This document shows, in pieces, positions 17,716 through 30,216 of a stretch of DNA of 64,000 nucleotides. The notes below the pieces were generated by a model, which was given only the letters and a program-made list of their open reading frames with translations, was not told the origin of the DNA and searched no databases. The position numbers and the translations under genes were made by a program. Numbering within the stretch: position 1 is the stretch's first letter; every line of letters starts with the position of its first letter. This DNA comes from Corticibacter populi (lineage in GTDB: Bacteria; Pseudomonadota; Gammaproteobacteria; Burkholderiales; Burkholderiaceae_C): positions 186,001 through 250,000 of the forward strand of contig NZ_SGWR01000001.1 of assembly GCF_004217315.1 (NCBI RefSeq), given 5' to 3'.

Positions 17716-18418
17716 GAACCTGCAGGCCTATTACGGCAAGAGCCACATCCTGCATGGCGTGCACTTCGAGGTGCGCGAAGGGGAGATCCTGGCGCTGCTC
17801 GGGCGCAACGGCTCGGGCCGCTCGACCACCGCCAAGGCGATCATGGGCCTGGTGCAGTGCGAGGGCACGATCGCCTGGAGCGCGCCGCGCAGTGGCGGCG
17901 AGGCGGTCAACCTGGTGGGCAAAAAGGCTTACGAGATCGCCCACCTGGGCATCGGCTATGTGCCCGAGAACCGCGAGATATTCCCCAAGCTCACGGTGCA
18001 CCAGAACCTGCTGCTCGGCGAGAAGCATGGCAGGCGCAACTCCCGCTGGTCCTTCGAGGATTCGTACCGGCTATTCCCGCGCCTGCGCGAGCGCCAGCAT
18101 ACCGAGGCGGGCGTGCTCTCGGGCGGCGAGCAGCAGATGCTGGCGCTGTGCCGTGCGCTGATGGGCGATCCGGACCTGGTGCTGATCGACGAGCCCACCG
18201 AGGGTCTGGCGCCAATGATCGTCGAGCAGGTGGCGCAGTTCCTGCTGACGCTGCGCGAGCGCGGCATGTCGGTGCTGCTGATCGAGCAAAAGCTCACCAT
18301 CGCGCTGGAGATCGCCGACCGCTGCCTGCTGATGGGCCATGGCAGCATCGTCTTCGACGGCACGCCCGAGCAACTGCGCGCCGATGCCGCCATCCGCAAG
18401 GAGTGGCTGGAGGTGTAA
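17702..18418 (+). CDS. livF: Branched-chain amino acid type ABC transporter ATP-binding protein LivF with atypical Walker A
   Basis: A 238-aa ABC ATPase. The start at ATG 17702 (MLHIENLQAYYGKSHILHGV) matches LivF; the frame extends upstream inside livG without homology. The Walker A loop reads GRNGSGRST, with Arg40 where GxxGxGKS/T proteins have the phosphate-binding Lys (codon CGC). The rest looks functional: signature LSGGEQQML (about 138), Walker B LVLIDEPTEGLAP and switch residues LLIEQK. With livG intact, the heterodimer could have one weakened ATP site, or Arg may substitute. It is the last gene of the operon; a strong hairpin follows 22 bp downstream. Confidence 0.92.
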   Translation: MLHIENLQAYYGKSHILHGVHFEVREGEILALLGRNGSGRSTTAKAIMGLVQCEGTIAWSAPRSGGEAVNLVGKKAYEIAHLGIGYVPENREIFPKLTVHQNLLLGEKHGRRNSRWSFEDSYRLFPRLRERQHTEAGVLSGGEQQMLALCRALMGDPDLVLIDEPTEGLAPMIVEQVAQFLLTLRERGMSVLLIEQKLTIALEIADRCLLMGHGSIVFDGTPEQLRADAAIRKEWLEV

Positions 18419-18440
18419 CAGGCGCGAGACCCGGATGAAA

Positions 18441-18476
18441 AAGCAGCCACTGACCTGTGCGGGTCAGTGGCTGCTT
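18441..18476. terminator. Intrinsic terminator after livF
   Basis: A perfect 15-bp stem (AAGCAGCCACTGACC paired with GGTCAGTGGCTGCTT) with a 6-base loop, preceded by A5 and followed by a pyrimidine-rich stretch. It separates livF from the convergent katG and may act in both directions. Confidence 0.85.
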
Positions 18477-18525
18477 CTGCTTTGGCATTGACGGCAGGCG
18501 GCCAGCCTGCCCGTTGCGCAGCGGA

Positions 18526-21080
<2,555 letters not shown>

Positions 21081-21398
21081 ATGACCACCGACACACTCCC
21101 CGTGGCTTCCGTGACCACCAAGGCCAACATCTATTTCGACGGCAAATGCGTCAGCCATGATCTGCGCACCGCCGACGGTCAGCGCAAATCGGTAGGTGTG
21201 GTGTTCCCGGCCGAGTTGACGTTCGGCACGGCTGCGCCCGAGCGCATGGAGTGCGTGGGTGGCGCCTGCGAGTACCGGCTGGAGGAGGGAGGCGCCTGGC
21301 TGCGTTGCGAACCGGGACAGTCTTTCAGCATTGCCGGCGATTCGCGCTTCAACATCCGTGTCGCCGAGGTATTCCACTACATCTGCCACTACGGCTGA
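21081..21398 (+). CDS. ppnP: Pyrimidine/purine nucleoside phosphorylase PpnP
   Basis: A 105-aa cupin-like protein (formerly DUF1255). ANIYFDGKCVSHDL, SVGVVFPAELTFGTAAPERMECVGG and the C-terminal FNIRVAEVFHYICHYG motif match PpnP, which phosphorolyses diverse nucleosides. The start ATG 21081 gives the usual short N-terminus; the open frame begins 35 codons earlier without homology. The downstream photolyase gene starts four bases after the stop, suggesting cotranscription. Confidence 0.9.
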   Translation: MTTDTLPVASVTTKANIYFDGKCVSHDLRTADGQRKSVGVVFPAELTFGTAAPERMECVGGACEYRLEEGGAWLRCEPGQSFSIAGDSRFNIRVAEVFHYICHYG

Positions 21399-21402
21399 GG
21401 CG

Positions 21403-22749
21403 GTGACTGCCGCTGGCGGCGCGCCGACTGCAATCTTCTGGCTGCGCCGCGACCTCCGCCTGCACGATAACGCCGGCCTCTGGCATGCGCTGAATGAGCA
21501 TGCACGGGTGCAGCCGGTGTTCATCTTCGACACCGACATCCTCGGTGCGCTGCGCAGCCGGGCCGACCGCCGCGTCGATTTCATCCACCAGGCGCTGCGG
21601 CAGCTCGATGCCGCCCTGCGCCGGCATGGCAGTGCGCTGCGCGTCTACGTCGGCACGGCAGAGGAGGCCTTTGGCCGCATCCTGCAGGACTTTGCCGTCA
21701 GCGCGGTGTATGCCAACGAGGACTACGAGCCCGTCGCCGTGGCGCGCGATGCCCGCGTGCAGCGCCTGCTGGCCGCGCGAGGCGTTGCCTGGCACGGTAG
21801 CAAGGATCAGGTGGTCTTCGCGCAGCGCGAGGTCGTCAAGGACGATGGCCAGCCCTACACCGTGTTCACGCCCTACAGCCGCAAATGGAAGAGCCGGCTC
21901 GATGCCTCCCATCTGCAGCCCTGGCCGAGTGAGCAGCATCTGGCGAACCTGGCGCCAGCCGATCCGGCCGACTTCGCCGCGCCAGCCGGCGGGGGCCTGC
22001 CGGAGCTGGCCGCGCTGGGCTTCGAGCCCACCGGACTGGTGTATGCGCCGCCCAGCGTGCCGGCGAAGCTTTTGCGAGCCTACCAGGCCGAGCGGGATTT
22101 CCCGGCCGCGGCCGGTACCTCGCAGCTGGGCGTGCACCTGCGTTTTGGCACCGGCAGCATTCGCGCATTGGTGCAGACGGCGCGGGGCTTGAGCGAGACG
22201 TTTCTGAACGAACTGATCTGGCGCGAGTTCTTCCAGATGCTGCTGTGGCATTACCCGCAAACCGTGGACAAAGCCTTCAAGCCGGCCTACGACGCCATTG
22301 CCTGGCGCAACGATGTGTCGGAGTTCGAGCGCTGGAAGGTTGGCACGACCGGCTATCCGCTGGTCGATGCCGGCATGCGGGAGCTCAATGCCACCGGCTT
22401 CATGCACAACCGCGTGCGCATGGTGGTCGCCAGCTTTCTGTGCAAGCACCTGCTGATCGACTGGCGCTGGGGCGAGGCGTATTTCGCCGCGCAACTGCTC
22501 GACTACGACCAGTCCGCCAATGTCGGCAACTGGCAGTGGGCGGCCGGTTGCGGTGCCGATGCGGCGCCGTACTTCCGCGTCTTCAACCCCGAGCTGCAGG
22601 CGGGCAAGTTCGACCGGGATGGCCGCTACATCCGCCATTGGGTGCCGGAGTGGGGCAGCAGCGCCTATCCGTCGCCCATGGTCGAGCATGCCGCGGCGCG
22701 CCAGCGCTGCCTTGATGCGTATCGGAAAGCCTTAGAATCAGCCGATTGA
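21403..22749 (+). CDS. Cryptochrome/deoxyribodipyrimidine photolyase family protein
   Basis: A 448-aa flavoprotein of the class I photolyase family, which repairs cyclobutane pyrimidine dimers with light. The Rossmann N-terminal domain (residues 10-135) begins IFWLRRDLRLHDNAGLW; the FAD-binding domain (about 200-448) has TSQLGVHLRFGTGSIR, NELIWREFFQMLLW, DAGMRELNATGFMHNRVRM and DYDQSANVGNWQWAAG. The probable start is a GTG at 21403, four bases after ppnP; an earlier in-frame start would lie inside ppnP. Residues of the FAD pocket and the Trp near the adenine site look intact, consistent with an active photolyase. Confidence 0.93.
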   Translation: MTAAGGAPTAIFWLRRDLRLHDNAGLWHALNEHARVQPVFIFDTDILGALRSRADRRVDFIHQALRQLDAALRRHGSALRVYVGTAEEAFGRILQDFAVSAVYANEDYEPVAVARDARVQRLLAARGVAWHGSKDQVVFAQREVVKDDGQPYTVFTPYSRKWKSRLDASHLQPWPSEQHLANLAPADPADFAAPAGGGLPELAALGFEPTGLVYAPPSVPAKLLRAYQAERDFPAAAGTSQLGVHLRFGTGSIRALVQTARGLSETFLNELIWREFFQMLLWHYPQTVDKAFKPAYDAIAWRNDVSEFERWKVGTTGYPLVDAGMRELNATGFMHNRVRMVVASFLCKHLLIDWRWGEAYFAAQLLDYDQSANVGNWQWAAGCGADAAPYFRVFNPELQAGKFDRDGRYIRHWVPEWGSSAYPSPMVEHAAARQRCLDAYRKALESAD

Positions 22750-24219
<1,470 letters not shown>

Positions 24220-24300
24220 CGCGACACCGGCGTCGTGATGCCGGTCCATCGGCCGCACCGGGGCTGGCCGAGTGGGCCGGTGGCAGGCACGCCATGAAGA

Positions 24301-24333
24301 AAGCCGTCTTCGGCCAATCGACGAAGGCGGCTT
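24301..24333. terminator. Hairpin terminator between argG and tag
   Basis: AAGCCGTCTTCG pairs with CGAAGGCGGCTT (12 bp with one G-U pair), flanked by AAGA and TCTT that can extend the stem. It sits between convergent argG and tag. Confidence 0.7.
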
Positions 24334-24363
24334 CTTGCTGCTTGTCAGGCCGCTCGCCGGGGG

Positions 24364-24986
24364 TCATGCCGGCAGGCGCGGATGGCTTGTCGCGGGGCCA
24401 TCGCGCATTGCGGCGTGGCGGAAGCAGTGGACCTCATGGTCATTGGCGATGCCCACCGCTTGTAACCAGGCATGGACGATGGTGGGGCCCACGAATTTGA
24501 AGCCACGGCGCTTGAGGTCTCTGGAAACCCGCGCGCAGAGCGGTGTCGAGGGCTGGCCCGCAGTGCCGACGATGGACTGTCCATGCGTGAATGACCAGCA
24601 GTAGTGCGCGAAATCCTCGCCGCGTGCCAGCATGGCCAGGTAGATTCGCGCGCCGAGAATGGTGGCCTCGATCTTGGCGCGGGCACGCACGATGCCCGGA
24701 TCGTCCATGAGCCGCGCCACATCGGTTGGCCCGAAGGCGGCAATCTGCACGGGATCGAACTGGCAGAAGGCCCGCCGGAACGCCTCGCGCTTGCGCAGGA
24801 TGATTTGCCACGACAGGCCGGCCTGGAAGCCTTCGAGCATCAGCGTCTCCCAGAGCAGGCGCGCGTCATGCACCGGCACGCCCCATTCGGTGTCGTGGTA
24901 GGCCTGCATCAGCGGATCAGCCTGGGCCAGCGGCAACGCGGCAGGGCTGCGGTGTCGCCGCCGTGCTCGGGCCATGCGGCGGCCAT
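24364..24986 (-). pseudogene. tag: DNA-3-methyladenine glycosylase I, apparent single-base frameshift near the 5' end
   Basis: Tag excises 3-methyladenine from alkylated DNA. From ADPLMQAYHDTEWGVPVHD onward the frame is intact to the stop, with LILEGFQAGLSW-like ETLMLEGFQAGLSWQIIL and FKFVGPTIVHAWLQAVG. The natural start is ATG 24986, two bases after the opgD stop, giving MAAAWPEHGG...LPRCRWP. The conserved RCxW zinc motif is therefore in a different frame from the rest. A single missing G between 24926 and 24927 would restore RCRWAQADPLMQ exactly. Without it the first frame stops after LIR. An alternative start in the second frame would lack the Cys of the zinc site. It is either a recent frameshift or a sequencing error. 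Confidence 0.85.
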
Positions 24987-24988
24987 GC

Positions 24989-26617
24989 TCAGCCCTGCGG
25001 CACGATGTTGCGGCGGTCGAACTGGTAGAGCCAGGTCTCGGTGAGCGGCTTGCCGTCGAGCGCCAGGTACATGCGCAGCTCGGCGATCTGGTCGGGTGCC
25101 ACCGCCAGGTCGAAGGTGGCGCGCCAGACATTGCCTCCCGGCACCGGCTCGGCAAAAGCGCGGATGACCCGGCCGCTCGAGGCGCTGACCACCACTTCGG
25201 GGAAGACGCCATAGGGAATCTGCCGCATCACGCTGGGGCGGTCGAATTCGACGACGAACTTGTACTCGTCGGCCGGGCGCGGCTTGCCCGGCTCGCCGCC
25301 CCGGCCGACGCGGGTGGCGATGGTCTGCGCGATGTTCTCGGCCGGGTAGGGCTCCAGGTTCTGCCAGTGCAGGCGGTAATGCAGCTGATAGTGGCTGCCA
25401 GCCCTGGCCGCGCCCTCGGGCACCCAGAAGGCACCGATGTTGTCGTGGATCTCGTCGTCGGTGGGAATCTCCAGCAGTTGCACCTGGCCCTTGCCCAGCG
25501 GCGCCAGCGGCTCGACCCAGAGGCTTGGGCGCCGGTCATACATCACGCCATCCTGGTAATGGTCGAAATTGCGGTCGCGCTGCAGCAGTCCGAAGCCCTG
25601 CGGGTTGTCGTCCTGGAAGGCCGAGATGGTGGTGAAGGGCGGGTTGTTCAGAGGCCGCCAGATGCGCTCGCCAGCACCGTTCCACAGTGCCAGACCGTCC
25701 GAATCGTGCACCTCCGGGCGCCAGTCGTTGATGCGCTCGCGGCCGTATTCGCCGTACCAGAACATCGAGGTCAACGGCATCAGGCCCAGCCGTGCCACGT
25801 CCTGGCGCAGGAACAGCTGCGACTGCACCTCCATGGTCACGCCCTGGCTGCGGTCGAGCCCGCGCGTGAGCGCGAAGCGGTAGGCGCCGGTGATGCTGGG
25901 GCCGTCGAGCAGGGCATGGATGATGACCGGCTCGCGCGGATCGGGCTGCTCCTCGATATAGAACTCGGTGAAGTCCGGGAATTCCTCGGGCACGTCGGGC
26001 ACGGCCGCGTTGATGACCACGCCGCGCGCCGAAAGCCCGTACTGGCCCGCGGCGCCGATGGTGCGAAAGTAGGAGGCGCCGAGAAAGGCTACCCAGTCCT
26101 GCGTGCGCCAGTCCGAGGCGCCGTTCCATTCCTGTAGGCGAAAGCCGGCAAAACCCGAGTCGCGCGGCAGCCCGTGCGCCGGGCTGTCGGCCGGCATCTC
26201 GAAGAGGTCGGGACTGTAGGCGAACTCGCGCGCCACGCCGCCTTGCACCAGGTGCATCTTGACGGTCTTGGGGAAGAATTCGCCCAGGTGGAAGAAGGTC
26301 ACCGGATAGGCGCCGCCCTGGCCGAGTTCGGCAAAGGGGGCTTGATCGGTCTTGAAGCGCAGCTTGCCATGCTCCTCGTAGTTGATGCGCTGCACCACCT
26401 CGGGGGCCGGGCGACGCGGTGACACATAGGGCTGGCCGGCGGCATGGCGGGCGCGCTCGACCAGTTGCTTGAACGAGAAGGGCTGGCCTTCGCCGGCCGC
26501 AGGTCCGGCGGGCCGGGCGGCGCGGCTGGCCCCGATGGGGGCGGTGGCCAGCACGGCCAGGCCGGCGGCCGATTGCAGGATTTCGCGACGGGTCAGTCGA
26601 TTCATGGTGTTTTGCAT
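24989..26617 (-). CDS. opgD: Glucan biosynthesis protein D, periplasmic
   Basis: A 542-aa MdoG/OpgD family protein, acting in the periplasm on the backbone of osmoregulated periplasmic glucans. The chosen start ATG 26617 gives MQNTMNRLTRREILQSAAGL: a twin-arginine leader (TRREIL then a hydrophobic run, cleavage near GASRA), as expected for OpgD. The frame is open 54 codons further upstream without homology; MNRL at 26605 is an alternative start. Family motifs include YPVTFFHLGEFFP, FRLQEWNGASDWRTQDWVAFLGASYFR and the C-terminal Ig-like region ending YQFDRRNIVPQG. tag starts two bases after its stop, so they are cotranscribed. Confidence 0.93.
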   Translation of the reverse strand: MQNTMNRLTRREILQSAAGLAVLATAPIGASRAARPAGPAAGEGQPFSFKQLVERARHAAGQPYVSPRRPAPEVVQRINYEEHGKLRFKTDQAPFAELGQGGAYPVTFFHLGEFFPKTVKMHLVQGGVAREFAYSPDLFEMPADSPAHGLPRDSGFAGFRLQEWNGASDWRTQDWVAFLGASYFRTIGAAGQYGLSARGVVINAAVPDVPEEFPDFTEFYIEEQPDPREPVIIHALLDGPSITGAYRFALTRGLDRSQGVTMEVQSQLFLRQDVARLGLMPLTSMFWYGEYGRERINDWRPEVHDSDGLALWNGAGERIWRPLNNPPFTTISAFQDDNPQGFGLLQRDRNFDHYQDGVMYDRRPSLWVEPLAPLGKGQVQLLEIPTDDEIHDNIGAFWVPEGAARAGSHYQLHYRLHWQNLEPYPAENIAQTIATRVGRGGEPGKPRPADEYKFVVEFDRPSVMRQIPYGVFPEVVVSASSGRVIRAFAEPVPGGNVWRATFDLAVAPDQIAELRMYLALDGKPLTETWLYQFDRRNIVPQG

Positions 26618-26672
26618 ACCTTTGCTTCTGTGCGGAGCCTCGATTTCAGCACGAACCGGGCGGGTGCGATGT

Positions 26673-26691
26673 AAGAACCTGCTGACGATCT
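26673..26691. mobile_element. Remnant of the end sequence of the element found at 47256-47520
   Basis: AACCTGCTGACGATCT at 26676-26691 differs at one of 16 positions from the terminal repeat of the inserted element in the methyltransferase gene, and the two preceding bases (AG) also match. A degenerate right end may be present near 26826-26841 (GAAAA followed by CAGGTTC), but that is weak. It lies in the intergenic gap between opgD and the metal ATPase. Confidence 0.45.
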
Positions 26692-26841
26692 GCCTCGGGT
26701 GTGATGCTGGGTCATGCCGTGTGATGGCCGGCGGTGTTCGCGGTTCATCCACAATCGCGGTGGAAAAAGCTGTGGACAAGTTGTCGGTGAACCAGGGATG
26801 GCCCTCTGTGTGACGGTTCCGTGATGAAAATTCAGGCAGGT

Positions 26842-29448
26842 TCAGATGCGCATCGCCCGCAGCCGCAGCGCATTGCCGATGACGCTGACCGACGAGAGCG
26901 ACATGGCTGCGGCCGCGAAGACCGGCGAGAGCAGGATGCCATAAGCCGGGTAGAGCACGCCAGCTGCAATGGGCACGCCTGCCAGGTTGTAGACGAAGGC
27001 GAAGACCAGATTCTGCCGGATGTTGCGCATGGTGGCTTGCGAGAGCCGGCGCGCCCGCACGATGCCACCCAGATCGCCCTTCAGCAGCGTGATGCCGGCG
27101 CTCTCGATGGCCACGTCGGTGCCGGTGCCCATGGCGATGCCGACGTCGGCGGCGGCGAGCGCCGGCGCGTCGTTGACGCCATCGCCGGCCATGGCCACGA
27201 CGCGGCCTTCGGCCTTGAGGCGCTGCACGACTTCGCTTTTGCGTTCGGGCAGCACGTCGGCCTCCACCTCGTCGATGCCCAGGCGCCGCGCCACCGCAGC
27301 GGCGGTGGTGCCGTTGTCGCCGGTGAGCATGACGATGCGCAGGCCCTGGGCATGCAGCGCCTGCAGCGCGGCCGCCGCGCTCGGCTTGATGGGATCGGCC
27401 ATCGCGAAGATGCCGCCGGCCTGTCCGTCGATGCCGATGTAGATGGCGGTGGCGCCATCCTGGCGCAGCACGTCGGCTTGCGGCGCCAGCGCGGTCGTGT
27501 CGATGCCATGCTCGGCCAGGAAGGCCGCGTTGCCCAGCACGATGCGCCGGCCTTCGACGGTGCCCAGCACGCCCTTGCCGGTGGGTGAATCGAAGTCGGT
27601 CACTGGCTCTGCGGCGAGCTGACGCTGTGCGCCGGCCTGCACGATGGCCTGCGCCAGCGGATGTTCGGACGCCCTTTCGACGGCGGCGGCGAGCCGCAGC
27701 AGTTCGTCCCCGGCAAAGCCGGACGCGGGGACGACGCCGGTGACGCTGGGCTTGCCCTCGGTAAGGGTGCCGGTTTTGTCCACCACCAGCGTGTCCACTT
27801 TTTCCATGCGTTCGAGCGCCTCGGCGTTCTTGATGAGCACGCCGGCACCGGCGCCTTTGCCGACGCCCACCATGATGGACATTGGCGTGGCCAGCCCCAG
27901 TGCGCAGGGGCAGGCGATGATGAGCACCGAGACGGCCGCGACCAGTGCGTGCGCCAGGCGCGGTGCAGGGCCCCAGACGCCCCAGGCGATGAAGGCCAGC
28001 ACGGCCACGCCGATGATGGCCGGCACGAACCAGCCCGACACCTGGTCAGCCATGCGTTGGATGGGCGCGCGCGAGCGCTGCGCATCGGCGACCATCTGCA
28101 CGATGCGCGCGAGCATGCTGTTCTTGCCGATCTGCACGGCGCGGATGACGAGGGCGCCGCTCTGGTTGAGCGTGCCGCCGATCACGCGGGCGCCGGCGCC
28201 GCGTGCTACCGGCATGGATTCGCCGGTCAGCATCGATTCGTCCAATGTGGAACGGCCGGATTCGACGGTGCCGTCGACCGGCACGGTCTCGCCCGGGCGC
28301 ACGCGCAGGCGGTCGCCAACTTGCACGGCATCAACCGGCACGTCGGTTTCGCTGCCATCGGCGGCGAGGCGGCGCGCGGTGCGCGGCGCCAGGTCCAGCA
28401 GCGCCCGGATCGCACCCGAGGTGCGCTCGCGCGCGCGCAACTCCAGCACCTGCCCGAGCAGCACCAGCACGGTGATGACCGCCGCCGCCTCGAAGTACAC
28501 CGCCACCGAGCCGTCGGCGGCGCGGAAGGCCTGCGGGAACAGGCCGGGCGCCAGCGCGGCAACCATGCTGTAGCTCCAGGCCACGCCGGTGCCCATGGCG
28601 ATCAGCGTGAACATGTTGAGGCTGCGGTGCCGCAGCGAGGCCCAGGCGCGCTCGAAGAACGGCCAGCCGGCCCACAGCACCACCGGTGTCGCCAGGATCA
28701 GCTGCAGCCAGACCGAGACGGCGTGCGGCACCATGTGGTGCAGCGCCGGCAAGAGATGGCCGCCCATCTCCAGCACGAACACCGGCAGCGCCAGGGCCAG
28801 GCCGATCCAGAAGCGTCGCGTCATGTCGGCCAGCTCCGGGCTGGGGCCGGCTTCGGCGCTGGCCATCACGGGTTCGAGCGCCATGCCGCAGATCGGGCAA
28901 TGGCCGGGGCCGCTTTGGCGGATTTCGGGGTGCATCGGGCAGGTCCAGACCGTGCCGGCCGGCACTTGCGCCGCCGCTGGCAGGGCCGACGCGGGGGAGG
29001 GCACATGCGCTGCTCCGTGGTGATGGCTCGCGTGCTGCCCATGCTCGGGAGCGTGTGGCGTTGCGGAGGGTTGTGCGCCACTGTGCGCATGGCAGTGCGC
29101 GGCATGGCTGGCCTGGTCGGACTTGTGCGGGTGTGCCTCGGCGGTGTCCGCTCCCGTGGCCATTCCCATGTAGCGAGCGGGATCGGCCGCGAACCTGGCC
29201 TGGCAAGCCGGTGAGCAGAAATACCAGGTGGCACCGTCATGCTGCAGCTGGTGGCGGGCCGTGGCCGGGTCGAGCAGCATCCCGCACACCGGGTCCTTCA
29301 CTTTTTGCCCGCCGGGGCCGGCAGCCGGCGCGTGTGCGGCGCTGTTTTGAGGGGCATCGGTTGGCGTGCCATGCGCCGCATGTGCGTCATTCACCTCGTG
29401 CGCTTCATGGGGTTCATGTGCGCCATGCGCAGGTTGTTCGGAAGCCAT
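26842..29448 (-). CDS. Heavy-metal (copper/silver type) P1B ATPase with YHS and His-rich N-terminus
   Basis: An 868-aa efflux pump of the inner membrane. The N-terminus has no HMA domain; instead there is a His-rich stretch (residues 8-27), a YHS domain (about 50-95; DPVCGM, YFCSPAC), a second His-rich stretch (106-149) and a heavy-metal-binding domain (168-194; [20 protein letters not shown]). The ATPase core is complete: TGES actuator loop ([14 protein letters not shown]), [13 protein letters not shown] metal-binding CPC helix, [11 protein letters not shown] phosphorylation site, HPLAQAI and [18 protein letters not shown]. This architecture is typical of Cu/Ag exporters. An AAGGAG sequence precedes the ATG. 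It lies between a hydrolase operon and opgD on the same strand. Confidence 0.93.
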   Translation of the reverse strand: MASEQPAHGAHEPHEAHEVNDAHAAHGTPTDAPQNSAAHAPAAGPGGQKVKDPVCGMLLDPATARHQLQHDGATWYFCSPACQARFAADPARYMGMATGADTAEAHPHKSDQASHAAHCHAHSGAQPSATPHAPEHGQHASHHHGAAHVPSPASALPAAAQVPAGTVWTCPMHPEIRQSGPGHCPICGMALEPVMASAEAGPSPELADMTRRFWIGLALALPVFVLEMGGHLLPALHHMVPHAVSVWLQLILATPVVLWAGWPFFERAWASLRHRSLNMFTLIAMGTGVAWSYSMVAALAPGLFPQAFRAADGSVAVYFEAAAVITVLVLLGQVLELRARERTSGAIRALLDLAPRTARRLAADGSETDVPVDAVQVGDRLRVRPGETVPVDGTVESGRSTLDESMLTGESMPVARGAGARVIGGTLNQSGALVIRAVQIGKNSMLARIVQMVADAQRSRAPIQRMADQVSGWFVPAIIGVAVLAFIAWGVWGPAPRLAHALVAAVSVLIIACPCALGLATPMSIMVGVGKGAGAGVLIKNAEALERMEKVDTLVVDKTGTLTEGKPSVTGVVPASGFAGDELLRLAAAVERASEHPLAQAIVQAGAQRQLAAEPVTDFDSPTGKGVLGTVEGRRIVLGNAAFLAEHGIDTTALAPQADVLRQDGATAIYIGIDGQAGGIFAMADPIKPSAAAALQALHAQGLRIVMLTGDNGTTAAAVARRLGIDEVEADVLPERKSEVVQRLKAEGRVVAMAGDGVNDAPALAAADVGIAMGTGTDVAIESAGITLLKGDLGGIVRARRLSQATMRNIRQNLVFAFVYNLAGVPIAAGVLYPAYGILLSPVFAAAAMSLSSVSVIGNALRLRAMRI

Positions 29449-29553
29449 GTGTGCAACTCCTTATGGATCGGCGACACCTTAGCACTGCCGGACCATCGCT
29501 GCTGCCATGGTGGTGTCCTCGTGATGCACCGGGGCACTTGGAGGGGCCGGCTC

Positions 29554-30216
29554 TCAGCGGAGTGTCTGCGCCACCCACGCGCCGAAGTCATGCACCATCT
29601 GCGCGTTCAGTCCGTGGTCTTCATCGTAGGCGCGCAGGGTACAGGGCACCCCCAGCTTTTGCAGCAAGGCCGTGGATTCCTCGGCATGGGTGAATGGCAG
29701 CTTGGAGTCCTGCCGGCCATGCATCACCAGCGCCTGCGGCGGGCGTTTGGCCAGGTCGGCAGGCACCAGCGGTGCGATCTCCGGCAGGATGCGGCCGCTG
29801 AGCAGGCCGAACCCGGCCACCAGCTGCGGGTCTGTCAGTGCCACGCTGGCGCTCATGATGCCGCCCTGGCTGAAGCCGGCCACCAGTGTTTGCGCAGGCG
29901 CCATTCCCAGGCGCTGCTGCGCTGCGGCGATGAAGTCGATCAGGGCCACGCGGCTGGCTTCGGCCTGCTGCGGGTTGATGACCGGCCCTCGCGGGCCGAA
30001 CGCCACCTGGAACCAGGCATGGGCACCGGGGCCGAGTGTCAGCGGCCCGCGTGGCAGCAGCACGGTGAGGTCCGGCGCCTGTGCGGCGGCCAATGTGGCC
30101 AGGCTGCGTTCGTTGGCGCCCACGCCATGGAGCAATACCAGCAAGCCGCGTGGCGAGCCTTGTGCGGACCTTTCGATGGCATGCTGGATGGACATGTCGG
30201 TGCCTTGGGCGTTCAT
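29554..30216 (-). CDS. Alpha/beta hydrolase, phospholipase/carboxylesterase family
   Basis: A 220-aa cytoplasmic serine hydrolase of the YpfH/carboxylesterase type. The nucleophile elbow is GFSQGG (about residue 118), LVLLHGVGANE is the oxyanion region (about 30), and Asp and His occur in MHGRQDSKLPF (about 165) and DEDHGLN (about 200). The start ATG 30216 has an AGGAGG sequence five bases before it and overlaps the dioxygenase stop (ATGA), so the pair is translationally coupled. The open frame continues upstream without homology. The physiological ester is unknown. Confidence 0.88.
   Translation of the reverse strand: MNAQGTDMSIQHAIERSAQGSPRGLLVLLHGVGANERSLATLAAAQAPDLTVLLPRGPLTLGPGAHAWFQVAFGPRGPVINPQQAEASRVALIDFIAAAQQRLGMAPAQTLVAGFSQGGIMSASVALTDPQLVAGFGLLSGRILPEIAPLVPADLAKRPPQALVMHGRQDSKLPFTHAEESTALLQKLGVPCTLRAYDEDHGLNAQMVHDFGAWVAQTLR

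Noticed and set aside
26745-26780. DnaA-box-like sequences (TCATCCACA and TGTGGACAA) suggesting an origin
   Set aside because: Only two imperfect boxes, no dnaA/dnaN nearby and no AT-rich unwinding region.
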